Of a DNA stretch of 64,000 bases, positions 46,105-53,783 are shown in pieces. The first letter of the stretch is position 1. Each line of letters starts with the position of its first letter. The notes beneath the pieces are model-generated. The model ran no database searches, was not told where the DNA came from, and was given only the letters and a program-made list of their open reading frames with translations. This DNA is from UBA4417 sp031550085 (GTDB taxonomy: Bacteria; Bacteroidota; Bacteroidia; Bacteroidales; UBA4417): NCBI GenBank assembly GCA_031550085.1, contig JAVBOY010000021.1:11771-75770 (forward strand), in the 5' to 3' direction. Made by a program: the position numbers and the translations under genes.

Positions 46105-47139
46105 ATGAAGAATACCATTATCCGAAGCAAAGCACCTTTACGAATCAGTTTGGCCGGCGGCGGAACCGACGTTTCGCCTTATAGCGATATCTACGGCGGC
46201 GCCATTTTGAATGCTACCGTATCCATGTATGCTTATGCCAGTATCGAGCCGCTCAAATCGGGAAAGATCATTTTCGAATTGGCCGACAAAAAGGATCGCC
46301 AGGAATTCGAATCTGCTGTAAAGCTCCCGACCGATTCCCAATTTTGCCTGTTAGCCGGTATTTACAATCACATTGTAGAGAAATTTACCCAAAAACCGCT
46401 TTCTTTTAAACTGACGACTTATGTGGATGCGCCTCCGGGCTCAGGCATGGGCACTTCGTCGACGCTGGTGGTGGCCATTATCGGGGCTTTTGCCGAATGG
46501 CTGAAACTTCCGTTGGGCGAATACGATGTGGCACACATGGCTTACGACATCGAGCGGATTGATTTGGCCATGGCAGGCGGCAAACAAGACCAATACGCGG
46601 CCACTTTCGGAGGCGTCAATTTTATGGAATTTCATGCCGATGATAAAGTCATTGTCAATCCCCTAAGAATTAAAGATTTATATTTAAACGAATTATCCAA
46701 CAACTTTGTGTTGTACTATACGGATACGTCGCGGCTTTCGTCGAAAATTATCGAAGAACAGCAACAAAATGTGATCAAAGGAAATACCAAATCCATTGAA
46801 GCCATGCACCAAATCAAGGAACAAGCCGTTATGATGAAGGAAACTTTGTTGCGCGGGCAACTGGACAAAATCGGCGAAATCCTGAACTGGGGCTGGGAAC
46901 TGAAAAAACAAATGGCAAACGGCATTTCAAATCCGCATCTGGAAAATATTTATTCCACAGCCATTCAGGCTGGAGCCAGCGGCGGTAAGATTTCCGGCGC
47001 CGGAGGAGGTGGTTTCATGTTGTTTTATTGTCCGGCAAACAGCCGTTTCTCCGTTACCGAAAGCTTGCAACAACAATTCGGAGGAAAAATTCATCCGTAC
47101 AACTTTGTAAACGAAGGACTCACGACTTGGTCGTTTTAA
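46105..47139 (+). CDS. hddA: GHMP kinase, D-glycero-D-manno-heptose 7-phosphate kinase type
   Basis: The 344-residue protein has the GHMP pattern: RSKAPLRISLAGGGTDV at the N-terminus, ATP loop PPGSGMGTSSTLVVA at 110-124 and the C-terminal GASGGKISGAGGGGFMLFY. It phosphorylates the anomeric carbon of D-glycero-D-manno-heptose 7-phosphate to give the 1,7-bisphosphate for GDP-heptose synthesis. L-fucose kinase-like members share this fold, but gmhA and hddC next to it make the heptose reading the better one. It is cytosolic. Confidence 0.9.
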   Translation: MKNTIIRSKAPLRISLAGGGTDVSPYSDIYGGAILNATVSMYAYASIEPLKSGKIIFELADKKDRQEFESAVKLPTDSQFCLLAGIYNHIVEKFTQKPLSFKLTTYVDAPPGSGMGTSSTLVVAIIGAFAEWLKLPLGEYDVAHMAYDIERIDLAMAGGKQDQYAATFGGVNFMEFHADDKVIVNPLRIKDLYLNELSNNFVLYYTDTSRLSSKIIEEQQQNVIKGNTKSIEAMHQIKEQAVMMKETLLRGQLDKIGEILNWGWELKKQMANGISNPHLENIYSTAIQAGASGGKISGAGGGGFMLFYCPANSRFSVTESLQQQFGGKIHPYNFVNEGLTTWSF

Positions 47140-47384
47140 TACTAATTGAAAATAGATTTTTAGATATAAATAGACTGGTAAACCAGTTTCAATGCAGAAA
47201 GGAAAAAGCAGCAGGCAGAAAGGATTTTAGATACAAATAAACAATTAAACAGTTAAACGATTAAACAAGCTTCTCGCGCCCTTCACTGTTTACATTTCAC
47301 ATACAGAAGGCAGAATGAGTAAACAATTAATCCGTAATTAAAAACCAAAGAAGATTTTACCAACCCCACAAAACAATCGTGACC
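47140..47384 (+). repeat. G-poor modular intergenic element, copy 6 (before gmhA)
   Basis: In the sense of gmhA: GAAAATAGATTTTTAGATA, TAGACTGGTAAACCAG, GCAGAAAGGAAAAAGCAGC, TTTTAGATACAAATAAACAA, TTAAACAGTTAAACG and CACTGTTTACATTTCACA. The order of modules is the same as in copies 1 and 2. Confidence 0.7.
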
Positions 47385-47969
47385 ATGATGAAAAACACCA
47401 TAACTTCCGTACTCAAAAATTCCATTTCCGTAAAAGAAAAGATACTTCAATCCCCGGAATTGCTCAATACGATCGAAAAAATAACGCAAGAAATCATCAT
47501 CTGCTACCGCAACGGCGGAAAAGTATTGTTCTGTGGAAACGGCGGCAGCGCAGCCGATGCACAACATTTGGCAGCCGAATTTTCGGGACGTTTTTATTAC
47601 GACCGGCCGCCTTTGGCTTCCGAAGCTTTGCATGTGAACACTTCGTATTTAACAGCCGTTGCCAACGACTACTCTTATGCATTGGTCTATTCGCGCCTTG
47701 TTAAAGGTATGGGTAAAAAGGGCGATATTCTGGTGGGACTTTCCACATCGGGAAATTCGGAAAATATCCTAAACGCCTTTGATGCCGCTTTGGAACTGGG
47801 CATGAAAACCGTAGCCTTCACCGGCGAAACCGGCGGAAAAATGAACGGAAAAAGTACCTTCCTGATCAATGTGCCTTCTACCGATACGCCACGGATTCAG
47901 GAAAGTCACATTACCATCGGACACATTATTTGCCAAATCGTCGAAAGCGAATTGTTCCCCAAACCCTAG
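47385..47969 (+). CDS. gmhA: D-sedoheptulose 7-phosphate isomerase
   Basis: GmhA converts sedoheptulose 7-phosphate to D-glycero-D-manno-heptose 7-phosphate, the first step to activated heptose. The protein of about 194 residues is a single SIS domain with FCGNGGSAADAQHLAAEF near 46-63, FYYDRPPL and STSGNSENILNAF near 118-130, and the C-terminal active-site ESHITIGHI. The start is ambiguous among GTG 47379, ATG 47385 and ATG 47388; I chose the first ATG. The next gene (hddC) starts after 3 bases. Confidence 0.94.
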   Translation: MMKNTITSVLKNSISVKEKILQSPELLNTIEKITQEIIICYRNGGKVLFCGNGGSAADAQHLAAEFSGRFYYDRPPLASEALHVNTSYLTAVANDYSYALVYSRLVKGMGKKGDILVGLSTSGNSENILNAFDAALELGMKTVAFTGETGGKMNGKSTFLINVPSTDTPRIQESHITIGHIICQIVESELFPKP

Positions 47970-47972
47970 GCC

Positions 47973-48674
47973 ATGAAAGAAGCGATCATCCTGGCCGGAG
48001 GTTTGGGAACCCGCCTGCAAGGCGTAGTAAATGATGTTCCCAAATCGATGGCGTCCATCAACGGCCGGCCTTTTCTGGAATATCAATTGGATTATTTGGA
48101 AAAACAAGGATTTACCAAAGTAGTTTTATCCGTCGGTTATCTGAGTGAAATCATCATCCGGCATTTTGGAAATCGCTACCAATCGATTCAAATCGATTAT
48201 TCCGTCGAACCGGAACCTTTGGGAACCGGTGGCGCTGTGAAATTATCGTGTGCCCAAACCGCTTCCGGTAACGTATTTGTGTTGAACGGCGATACCTTGT
48301 TTCAAGTCGATTTTGACAAAATGGAGCAAATCCATTTGCAAAACCACGCCGACGTGACCCTGGCTTTGCGCGAAGTGCCGGATGCCGGCCGCTACGGAAG
48401 GGTACAAATGGATGAGGACGGCCGGATTACCGCATTCTGCGAAAAACAGCCCGGCGCTGGAAAAGGCTTGATTAACGGGGGGATTTATTTATTGAATACC
48501 CGCTTATTAGAAAATCTTCAATTCCCTGAAAAGTTTTCGCTGGAACGCGATTGTTTCGAAAAAATTACCCAAACACACCGCTTGCAAAGTATTGTCAGCA
48601 AGGGTTATTTTATCGATATCGGCATTCCGGACGATTACCAAAAAGCGCAGACCGAACTACCGCGTCTTGTCTAA
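47973..48674 (+). CDS. hddC: D-glycero-D-manno-heptose 1-phosphate nucleotidyltransferase
   Basis: The 233-residue protein has the sugar-nucleotidyltransferase signature ILAGGLGTRLQGV at residues 6-18, VPKSMASINGRPFLEYQL, and the Mg-binding FVLNGDTLFQVDF near 103-115. Together with HddA and GmhA this indicates GDP-D-glycero-alpha-D-manno-heptose synthesis for a surface glycan rather than the ADP-linked LPS-core sugar. The phosphatase GmhB is not in the block. It follows gmhA after 3 bases and is followed by a gap with two hairpins. Confidence 0.9.
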   Translation: MKEAIILAGGLGTRLQGVVNDVPKSMASINGRPFLEYQLDYLEKQGFTKVVLSVGYLSEIIIRHFGNRYQSIQIDYSVEPEPLGTGGAVKLSCAQTASGNVFVLNGDTLFQVDFDKMEQIHLQNHADVTLALREVPDAGRYGRVQMDEDGRITAFCEKQPGAGKGLINGGIYLLNTRLLENLQFPEKFSLERDCFEKITQTHRLQSIVSKGYFIDIGIPDDYQKAQTELPRLV

Positions 48675-48752
48675 GCGCCGGAATCCGGTGTAAAATCTGC
48701 TTAGGCCAAAGGCGTTGTATAATTCTAAAAATCAGCAAGAGATAAAACGATA

Positions 48753-48821
48753 CGACTCCTTCGGAGTCGCATATTATTATTGCATCTTACTCTATATAAA
48801 CATTCGAATCCTTCGGATTCG
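48753..48821. repeat. Pair of 17-base palindromes with covarying stem
   Basis: CGACTCC-TTC-GGAGTCG at 48753-48769 and CGAATCC-TTC-GGATTCG at 48805-48821 are both perfect stems with a TTC loop. They differ at one stem position, C-G against A-T, which is compensated in each arm. Both are on either strand because they are palindromic; the sequence between is AT-rich. Confidence 0.75.
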
Positions 48822-48933
48822 ATATCGCTTCAATTCCAACTTCTGGAAGCAATCTCCCTTTTATTTGAAATTAATTTCACAATCAACTAGTTATCAAATT
48901 AATACAAAATAAATTTATAAGAATCTGTTAAAA

Positions 48934-48964
48934 TTGAAAATTTACCGTCAAATTTTTATCTTTG
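48934..48964 (+). promoter_or_regulatory. Promoter of purA (-33 TTG and -7 box)
   Basis: TTG at 48934-48936 is followed after 20 bases by TATCTTTG at 48957-48964, the full Bacteroidota consensus TTG-N17-23-TAnnTTTG. It would give purA a leader of about 120 bases. Confidence 0.75.
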
Positions 48965-49093
48965 CAATAATTCTTAACCTAAGGTCGGAAATAAGTACTT
49001 CCATTTTTATTTCCGGCTGATTTTGTGTGTAAAATTTATTGTCAGAGCATATTCTAATCAACCAATTAATTAAGGAACATTTAGTTGCAAACG

Positions 49094-50395
49094 ATGAAAG
49101 TGGATGTAATTTTAGGCCTCCAATGGGGCGACGAAGGAAAAGGTAAAATTGTGGATGTTTTAGCGCCGCAGTACGATATTATTGCACGTTTCCAGGGCGG
49201 CCCCAATGCCGGACATACCTTGCAAATTGCGGGGCACAAACATATTTTGCATACGATTCCTTCGGGAATTTTCCATCCGGAAAAAATAAACCTGATTGGG
49301 AACGGAGTGGTTGTCGATCCGTTGATTTTGCTGCGCGAAATCAAGGAACTACAAGTCAAAGGCGTAGATCCTACCCGAAACCTGAAAATTTCGAAGCGGG
49401 CGCATCTGATTCTTCCCACACACCGGATGCTGGATGCAGCTTACGAAGCCGCTTTGGGTGACAAAAAAATCGGATCAACCCTAAAAGGAATCAGTCCTTG
49501 CTATACCGACAAAACCGGCCGGTTGGGATTGCGGTTCGGCGATTTGCTGAATCCCGATTTTATAGAGCGTTATCAGGCATTAAAACAGCGTCATCTAAAA
49601 ATTGTGTCCAATTACCCTTTGAATGTTTCCGAGTTTGAACTGGATCAGCTACCTTTTGCAGAGTACGAATCGCAATGGTTGAAAGCGCTGGAACAGTTAA
49701 AAAAGATCGAATTCGTGGACGGGGAACTTTTTATCAATCATGCATTGAAATCGGGAAAACGGATCCTGGCCGAAGGCGCCCAAGGCAGTTTGCTGGATAT
49801 CGACTTCGGTTCCTACCCTTACGTTACCTCTTCCAACACAACCTCGGCCGGCGTTTGTTCGGGTTTGGGGATTCCGCCCTCAGCCATCGGCAAAGTTTTC
49901 GGTGTTTTTAAAGCCTATTGCACCCGCGTCGGCAGCGGGCCGTTTCCGACCGAGCTCTTCGACGAAGTCGGGAAACAACTCTGTGTACAAGGAAACGAAT
50001 TCGGTTCCACCACCGGACGGATGCGCCGTACGGGCTGGCTGGATCTGCCGGCGCTTCGGTTTTCGACCATGATCAACGGGGTGACCGACCTGATCATGAT
50101 GAAAGCGGATGTTTTGAACAATTTCCAAACCATTAACCTTTGCAATACGTATAACTTAAACGGAAAAACCGTAGATGAGCTTTCGTTTGACGCGCTTTAC
50201 AGCAAGGTAGAACCCAATTATCAAAAATTTGAAGGTTGGAATCAAGCGCTTTCGGACATTGACGATTTCTCGTCCTTGCCTCCCCGTTTTATTGATTACA
50301 TGAAACACATCGAACAACAGGCAAACTGTCCGGTCAGCATCCTATCCGTCGGGCCGGGCCGGGAGGAAACGATTTTTAAATCAAAATTGAAGTAA
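49094..50395 (+). CDS. purA: Adenylosuccinate synthase
   Basis: PurA joins IMP and aspartate with GTP to form adenylosuccinate, the first committed step to AMP. The start at ATG 49094 (MKVDVILGLQWGDEGKGK) places the P-loop WGDEGKGK at 11-18; 3 codons of upstream TTG-start frame are not needed. Further signatures are GGPNAGHT, the IMP site STLKGISPCYTDKTGR and STTGRMRRTGWLDLP, and the GTP loop LSVGPGREET. The 433-residue length is normal. It is alone on the plus strand and convergent with the acyltransferase gene. Confidence 0.97.
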   Translation: MKVDVILGLQWGDEGKGKIVDVLAPQYDIIARFQGGPNAGHTLQIAGHKHILHTIPSGIFHPEKINLIGNGVVVDPLILLREIKELQVKGVDPTRNLKISKRAHLILPTHRMLDAAYEAALGDKKIGSTLKGISPCYTDKTGRLGLRFGDLLNPDFIERYQALKQRHLKIVSNYPLNVSEFELDQLPFAEYESQWLKALEQLKKIEFVDGELFINHALKSGKRILAEGAQGSLLDIDFGSYPYVTSSNTTSAGVCSGLGIPPSAIGKVFGVFKAYCTRVGSGPFPTELFDEVGKQLCVQGNEFGSTTGRMRRTGWLDLPALRFSTMINGVTDLIMMKADVLNNFQTINLCNTYNLNGKTVDELSFDALYSKVEPNYQKFEGWNQALSDIDDFSSLPPRFIDYMKHIEQQANCPVSILSVGPGREETIFKSKLK

Positions 50396-50455
50396 AAGCC
50401 CCGGAAGGGCGCTAGAAAATAAACATAGCTGTTTCGGCTACTTTGTAGAACAACA

Positions 50456-51352
50456 TTATTTTTCAGCCGGTTCTTCAGCCGGCTTTTTATATTTCCAGCG
50501 CTTGTGAGACCAAAGCCAATTGTCGGGTTCCGACCGGATATCGTTTTCAAGCAAACGGAGGTGTTTTTGCGTAATTTCAAATTCGGCCGTATCCTTTGGA
50601 TTTTCAGAGATCAGTTCAAAAGTAATTTCGTAATAATTCCGCCGGGTCCGCCTAATATGGGAATAAATCAGCACATGATTCAAGGCTTTGGCCATTTTTT
50701 CCGTCCCCAAAAAAACCGCCGTATCCTGGTTTAAGAAAGTCGTCCAATAGTGAATTTCGCCCTTGTGGGGTGTCTGGTCAACCACGATCAATGTTAAATT
50801 TACTTTGTCCTTTCGTTGCAGTAACGTCCGGAATGCATGATGGTGGTGAACTGTGTAATCAGGTAAAAAATGCGAACGGAGTTTGGTAATGTATTTTTCG
50901 AAAAAAGGATCCGAAAGCGGTTTTACAATCACGGCAGCCGAATCAAAACCGGGACAATACAACCCGACGCCGGGGCCGTACCATTCCCAATTACCGCAAT
51001 GCCCCGATACCAAAATCACGCTTCGTCCCGACTTGAAGTAGTTGATGAGTACTTCCGGATTCGTAACCCGTATGTGCCTGATTATCTGCAAGCGCGACAT
51101 ACCCCGGACTTTTAACGTTTCCAGAATAATGTCGGCTAAATTGCGGGTAGCCTTTTTTGCAAGCTTGTAGATTTCTTGCTTGCTTTTCTCGGGAAACGAA
51201 CGTTCCAAATTCTCAATAACAACCTTTTTGCGGTATTTGAACACATAAAACAGGAAGAAATACAACACATCGGCAATACCCCGAAGGATGAAAAACGGGA
51301 AACGGCTTAGAATCCAAACAAAGGTTCGAAAAAGGAAATAAACAATTTGCAT
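50456..51352 (-). CDS. LpxL/HtrB-family lysophospholipid acyltransferase
   Basis: The 298-residue protein starts with a hydrophobic anchor (YFLFRTFVWILSRFPFFIL) and has the acyltransferase H-x4-E motif in VSGHCGNWEW near residue 118, followed by DQTPHKGEIHYWTTFLNQ and ALNHVLIYSHIRR. It adds a secondary acyl chain to lipid A at the inner membrane. Bacteroidota use one such enzyme and make penta-acylated lipid A; the exact acyl donor is unknown. It lies 26 bases downstream of the GWxTD gene, so the two are probably co-transcribed. Confidence 0.9.
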   Translation of the reverse strand: MQIVYFLFRTFVWILSRFPFFILRGIADVLYFFLFYVFKYRKKVVIENLERSFPEKSKQEIYKLAKKATRNLADIILETLKVRGMSRLQIIRHIRVTNPEVLINYFKSGRSVILVSGHCGNWEWYGPGVGLYCPGFDSAAVIVKPLSDPFFEKYITKLRSHFLPDYTVHHHHAFRTLLQRKDKVNLTLIVVDQTPHKGEIHYWTTFLNQDTAVFLGTEKMAKALNHVLIYSHIRRTRRNYYEITFELISENPKDTAEFEITQKHLRLLENDIRSEPDNWLWSHKRWKYKKPAEEPAEK

Positions 51353-51378
51353 ACAATAGAAAACAGCGCTACCGGGTA

Positions 51379-52854
51379 TTAACGGGGCGTATTGTAATAA
51401 TCGCTGGACTTTGCACCAAAATAGCTATCCAATAAAGCTTTGGGATCATCATTGGCATCAACGGGGCGGTTGCCACGAATAATAACATATTGCCACGAAG
51501 GGTCGTAAATTTCCCCTTTCACGGTGGAATGGATCAACTGGTAATCGTTAACCGTGATATCGCGGGTGCAAAAAACAAAACGGCGGTCGGTTTGCGATCC
51601 TGCTTTGTAGTAGTGCCAGATTTCATACGGATAGGTTGCCGGCTCGATGGTTTCGCCCATGCGCGCATTGGGAGGCCCGTACTGCAAATACACCCGGCCA
51701 CGGTCGGTATCGTATCCTTTTTTGCGGGCGGTTGAAAACTCGGCATTCACAGCCAGTACATTCCGGTAATATTGTTTCCAGGCGACGTCCGGTTGGGTAG
51801 CGTTTCGTGTAACCCAAAAATTATGGAGCATCCGTTGCATTACCGTCACATTGCCGCTTTGCATTACCGACTGGATGGTCATTCTTTCCGAAGCGGTTGC
51901 TATGGGAGTAATCATGTGCAGATATTCACGCAAGGTATCGATGTTGGTATAATCCCGGACGAAACTGCCTTGTAGATCAAAATCTTCGTCACTGGCGATG
52001 GCGTATTGATGCGTCGAAGGATTGCTCCGTTGGAAAAACGCAATTTGTTGGGCAATTTCTTCATTTTGTTGGTTTTTCACCCGAATCACCAAATTGTAAT
52101 TTCCGGAGGGGAGTTTCGAAATATCGAATTCTCCGATCTGCACATTCACAACGCGTGGTGTTTCTTTTTTGGTTTTCAGGTAGGACTCAAAAGGCCCTGA
52201 GCCGTCTACCGGTTCAATAGCCGTCGTGACGGTAAACGTTTCGCCCGATTGAAAGGTTTTTGGTGCATTGTAAATTTCGGCGTAATACGTCAGTTTGTTT
52301 TTTTCCGCCGGGAAAAAATTATCCAAATAAGGGACAATATCAAATCCGGATTTTGTCAACGGATTGTCTTTTTCAGACCTTGACAGCGATTCGACAAACT
52401 CAATTCCGGAAATTTGCAGGCTGTCGGAGCCGTAATTCAAGTTGAATGCTTCGGAAACGACAAAAGGCGCCCGGGTATCGTTTTTATCGCCGATTTCCAA
52501 TTCGAAATCATATACTCCATTGGGAAGAAGGATTCGCCGTTGATCCAGGAACGAAACATTCGTGTTGGTCGTATCCGCCAGTTCGGGGCTCAGCAAATCG
52601 AATTTCCGGAAGTCTTTAATTTCATCATTTTGCTTAAAATATAGGGTAACCTGAACACTTCCCTGAAATTTCCCTGCATCGTTTTTTACCCAAATCAAGC
52701 TGCCTCCTTGAACGGAAAGATAGGTCTCAATATACGAACCTTGCCCGGGAGCATAAAAAGTGGTGTATGAAAAAAATGCCTGCAACGATTTTGGCCCGCA
52801 AAATCCAAATAAGGAAACGGACAAAAACAGCATGAGTATTGAAAACTTCTTCAT
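51379..52854 (-). CDS. GWxTD-domain exported protein
   Basis: The 491-residue protein has a signal peptide (FSILMLFLSVSLFGFC) and a beta-rich N-terminal half. The GWxTD domain lies at about 330-440: FWVTRNATQPDVAWKQYYRN, then FSTARKKGYDTDRGRVYLQY and GPP, with GYDTDRG in place of the usual GWxTDRG. GWxTD proteins are periplasmic or lipid-anchored and widespread in Bacteroidota and Acidobacteria; their role is unclear. It precedes the LpxL gene. Its promoter is divergent from gldF. Confidence 0.85.
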   Translation of the reverse strand: MKKFSILMLFLSVSLFGFCGPKSLQAFFSYTTFYAPGQGSYIETYLSVQGGSLIWVKNDAGKFQGSVQVTLYFKQNDEIKDFRKFDLLSPELADTTNTNVSFLDQRRILLPNGVYDFELEIGDKNDTRAPFVVSEAFNLNYGSDSLQISGIEFVESLSRSEKDNPLTKSGFDIVPYLDNFFPAEKNKLTYYAEIYNAPKTFQSGETFTVTTAIEPVDGSGPFESYLKTKKETPRVVNVQIGEFDISKLPSGNYNLVIRVKNQQNEEIAQQIAFFQRSNPSTHQYAIASDEDFDLQGSFVRDYTNIDTLREYLHMITPIATASERMTIQSVMQSGNVTVMQRMLHNFWVTRNATQPDVAWKQYYRNVLAVNAEFSTARKKGYDTDRGRVYLQYGPPNARMGETIEPATYPYEIWHYYKAGSQTDRRFVFCTRDITVNDYQLIHSTVKGEIYDPSWQYVIIRGNRPVDANDDPKALLDSYFGAKSSDYYNTPR

Positions 52855-52878
52855 GATACGGAATCTTAAATGACTTTA

Positions 52879-52886
52879 CAAAGGTA
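52879..52886 (-). promoter_or_regulatory. -7 promoter element for the GWxTD gene
   Basis: The minus strand reads TACCTTTG, exact TAnnTTTG, 25 bases before the ATG. Confidence 0.6.
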
Positions 52887-52949
52887 GGGAAAAATGGATT
52901 TGCCGGGTCCGGTTTTTATTTTAATTCGAAAACGAAGCGCGAAAATGCT

Positions 52950-52957
52950 TACTTTTG
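52950..52957 (+). promoter_or_regulatory. -7 promoter element for gldF
   Basis: TACTTTTG is an exact TAnnTTTG followed by CTGCC, 27 bases before the gldF ATG. It is divergent from the GWxTD promoter 64 bases away. Confidence 0.6.
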
Positions 52958-52983
52958 CTGCCAAAAATTGAACGTACATTCTT

Positions 52984-53715
52984 ATGTTTTCCCTCTTAAA
53001 AAAGGAAATTAACAGTTTTCTTACCTCGGTCATCGGATATGCCGTCATTATTGTTTTTTTATTGATAAACGGTTTATTTTTATGGGTCATTCCGTTTGAT
53101 TACAATATTTTGGATTTCGGTTATGCAGGTCTGGATAATTTTTTCAAATTGGCGCCCTGGGTATTTTTGTTCCTGATTCCGGCCATTACAATGAAAGCGT
53201 TTGCCGAAGAACAAAAAAGCGGCACCATGGAACTGCTTTTGACCAAACCCCTTTCCGACCTTTCGATTGTGGTGGCTAAATACCTTTCGGGCTTGATTTT
53301 GGTGTTGATTTCATTGTTGCCGACCCTGGTTTACGTATTTTCCGTGTATAAACTCGGAAATCCCGTCGGGAACCTCGATATGGGCGGAACGATCGGTTCG
53401 TATATCGGCCTGCTGTTGTTAGCATCGGGATTTGTCGCCATCGGAATTTTTTCGTCGGCTTTATCCGACAATGTGATTGTTTCTTTTTTGATCGCCTTGT
53501 TTTTATGCGGATTTGTATACATCGGCTTCTCTTCCATCAGTTCGCTTGCCTTTTTCGGGCGTTTCGACCTGTTTATCCAGCAAATAGGCATCCAGGCACA
53601 TTACAGTTCGTTAAGCCGTGGCGTCATCGACACCCGCGATATCATTTATTTCCTGAGCCTTATTTCGGTTTTCTTGTTGTTAACCAAATTTTTGTTGGAA
53701 CGCCGGAAATGGTAG
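52984..53715 (+). CDS. gldF: ABC transporter permease, GldF-like
   Basis: The 243-residue protein has about six transmembrane segments of the ABC-2 permease type, with FAEEQKSGTMELLLTKPLSD in the first cytoplasmic loop, a region strongly conserved in GldF. In gliding Flavobacterium GldF and GldG pair with the ATPase GldA. Here gldG follows and no gldA is adjacent. Non-gliding Bacteroidales carry the same pair, so the name does not imply motility. Cell envelope, inner membrane. Confidence 0.9.
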   Translation: MFSLLKKEINSFLTSVIGYAVIIVFLLINGLFLWVIPFDYNILDFGYAGLDNFFKLAPWVFLFLIPAITMKAFAEEQKSGTMELLLTKPLSDLSIVVAKYLSGLILVLISLLPTLVYVFSVYKLGNPVGNLDMGGTIGSYIGLLLLASGFVAIGIFSSALSDNVIVSFLIALFLCGFVYIGFSSISSLAFFGRFDLFIQQIGIQAHYSSLSRGVIDTRDIIYFLSLISVFLLLTKFLLERRKW

Positions 53716-53783
53716 GCAAAATCACCGGCAGGGCATTGTAGTAAGGACGATTTTTTACATTAAACAAATTACGGGTCAATAAT

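Larger units (their letters stand above)
48675..49093. other. Intergenic gap with two hairpins and the purA promoter
   Basis: This gap of about 420 bases holds the two odd palindromes at 48753-48769 and 48805-48821 and the purA promoter. Small open frames here have no start or composition support. Confidence 0.6.

Noticed and set aside
48551..48912. Two small plus-strand frames at the end of hddC and in the following gap
   Set aside because: One overlaps hddC in another frame, the other runs through the hairpin pair; neither has coding character.
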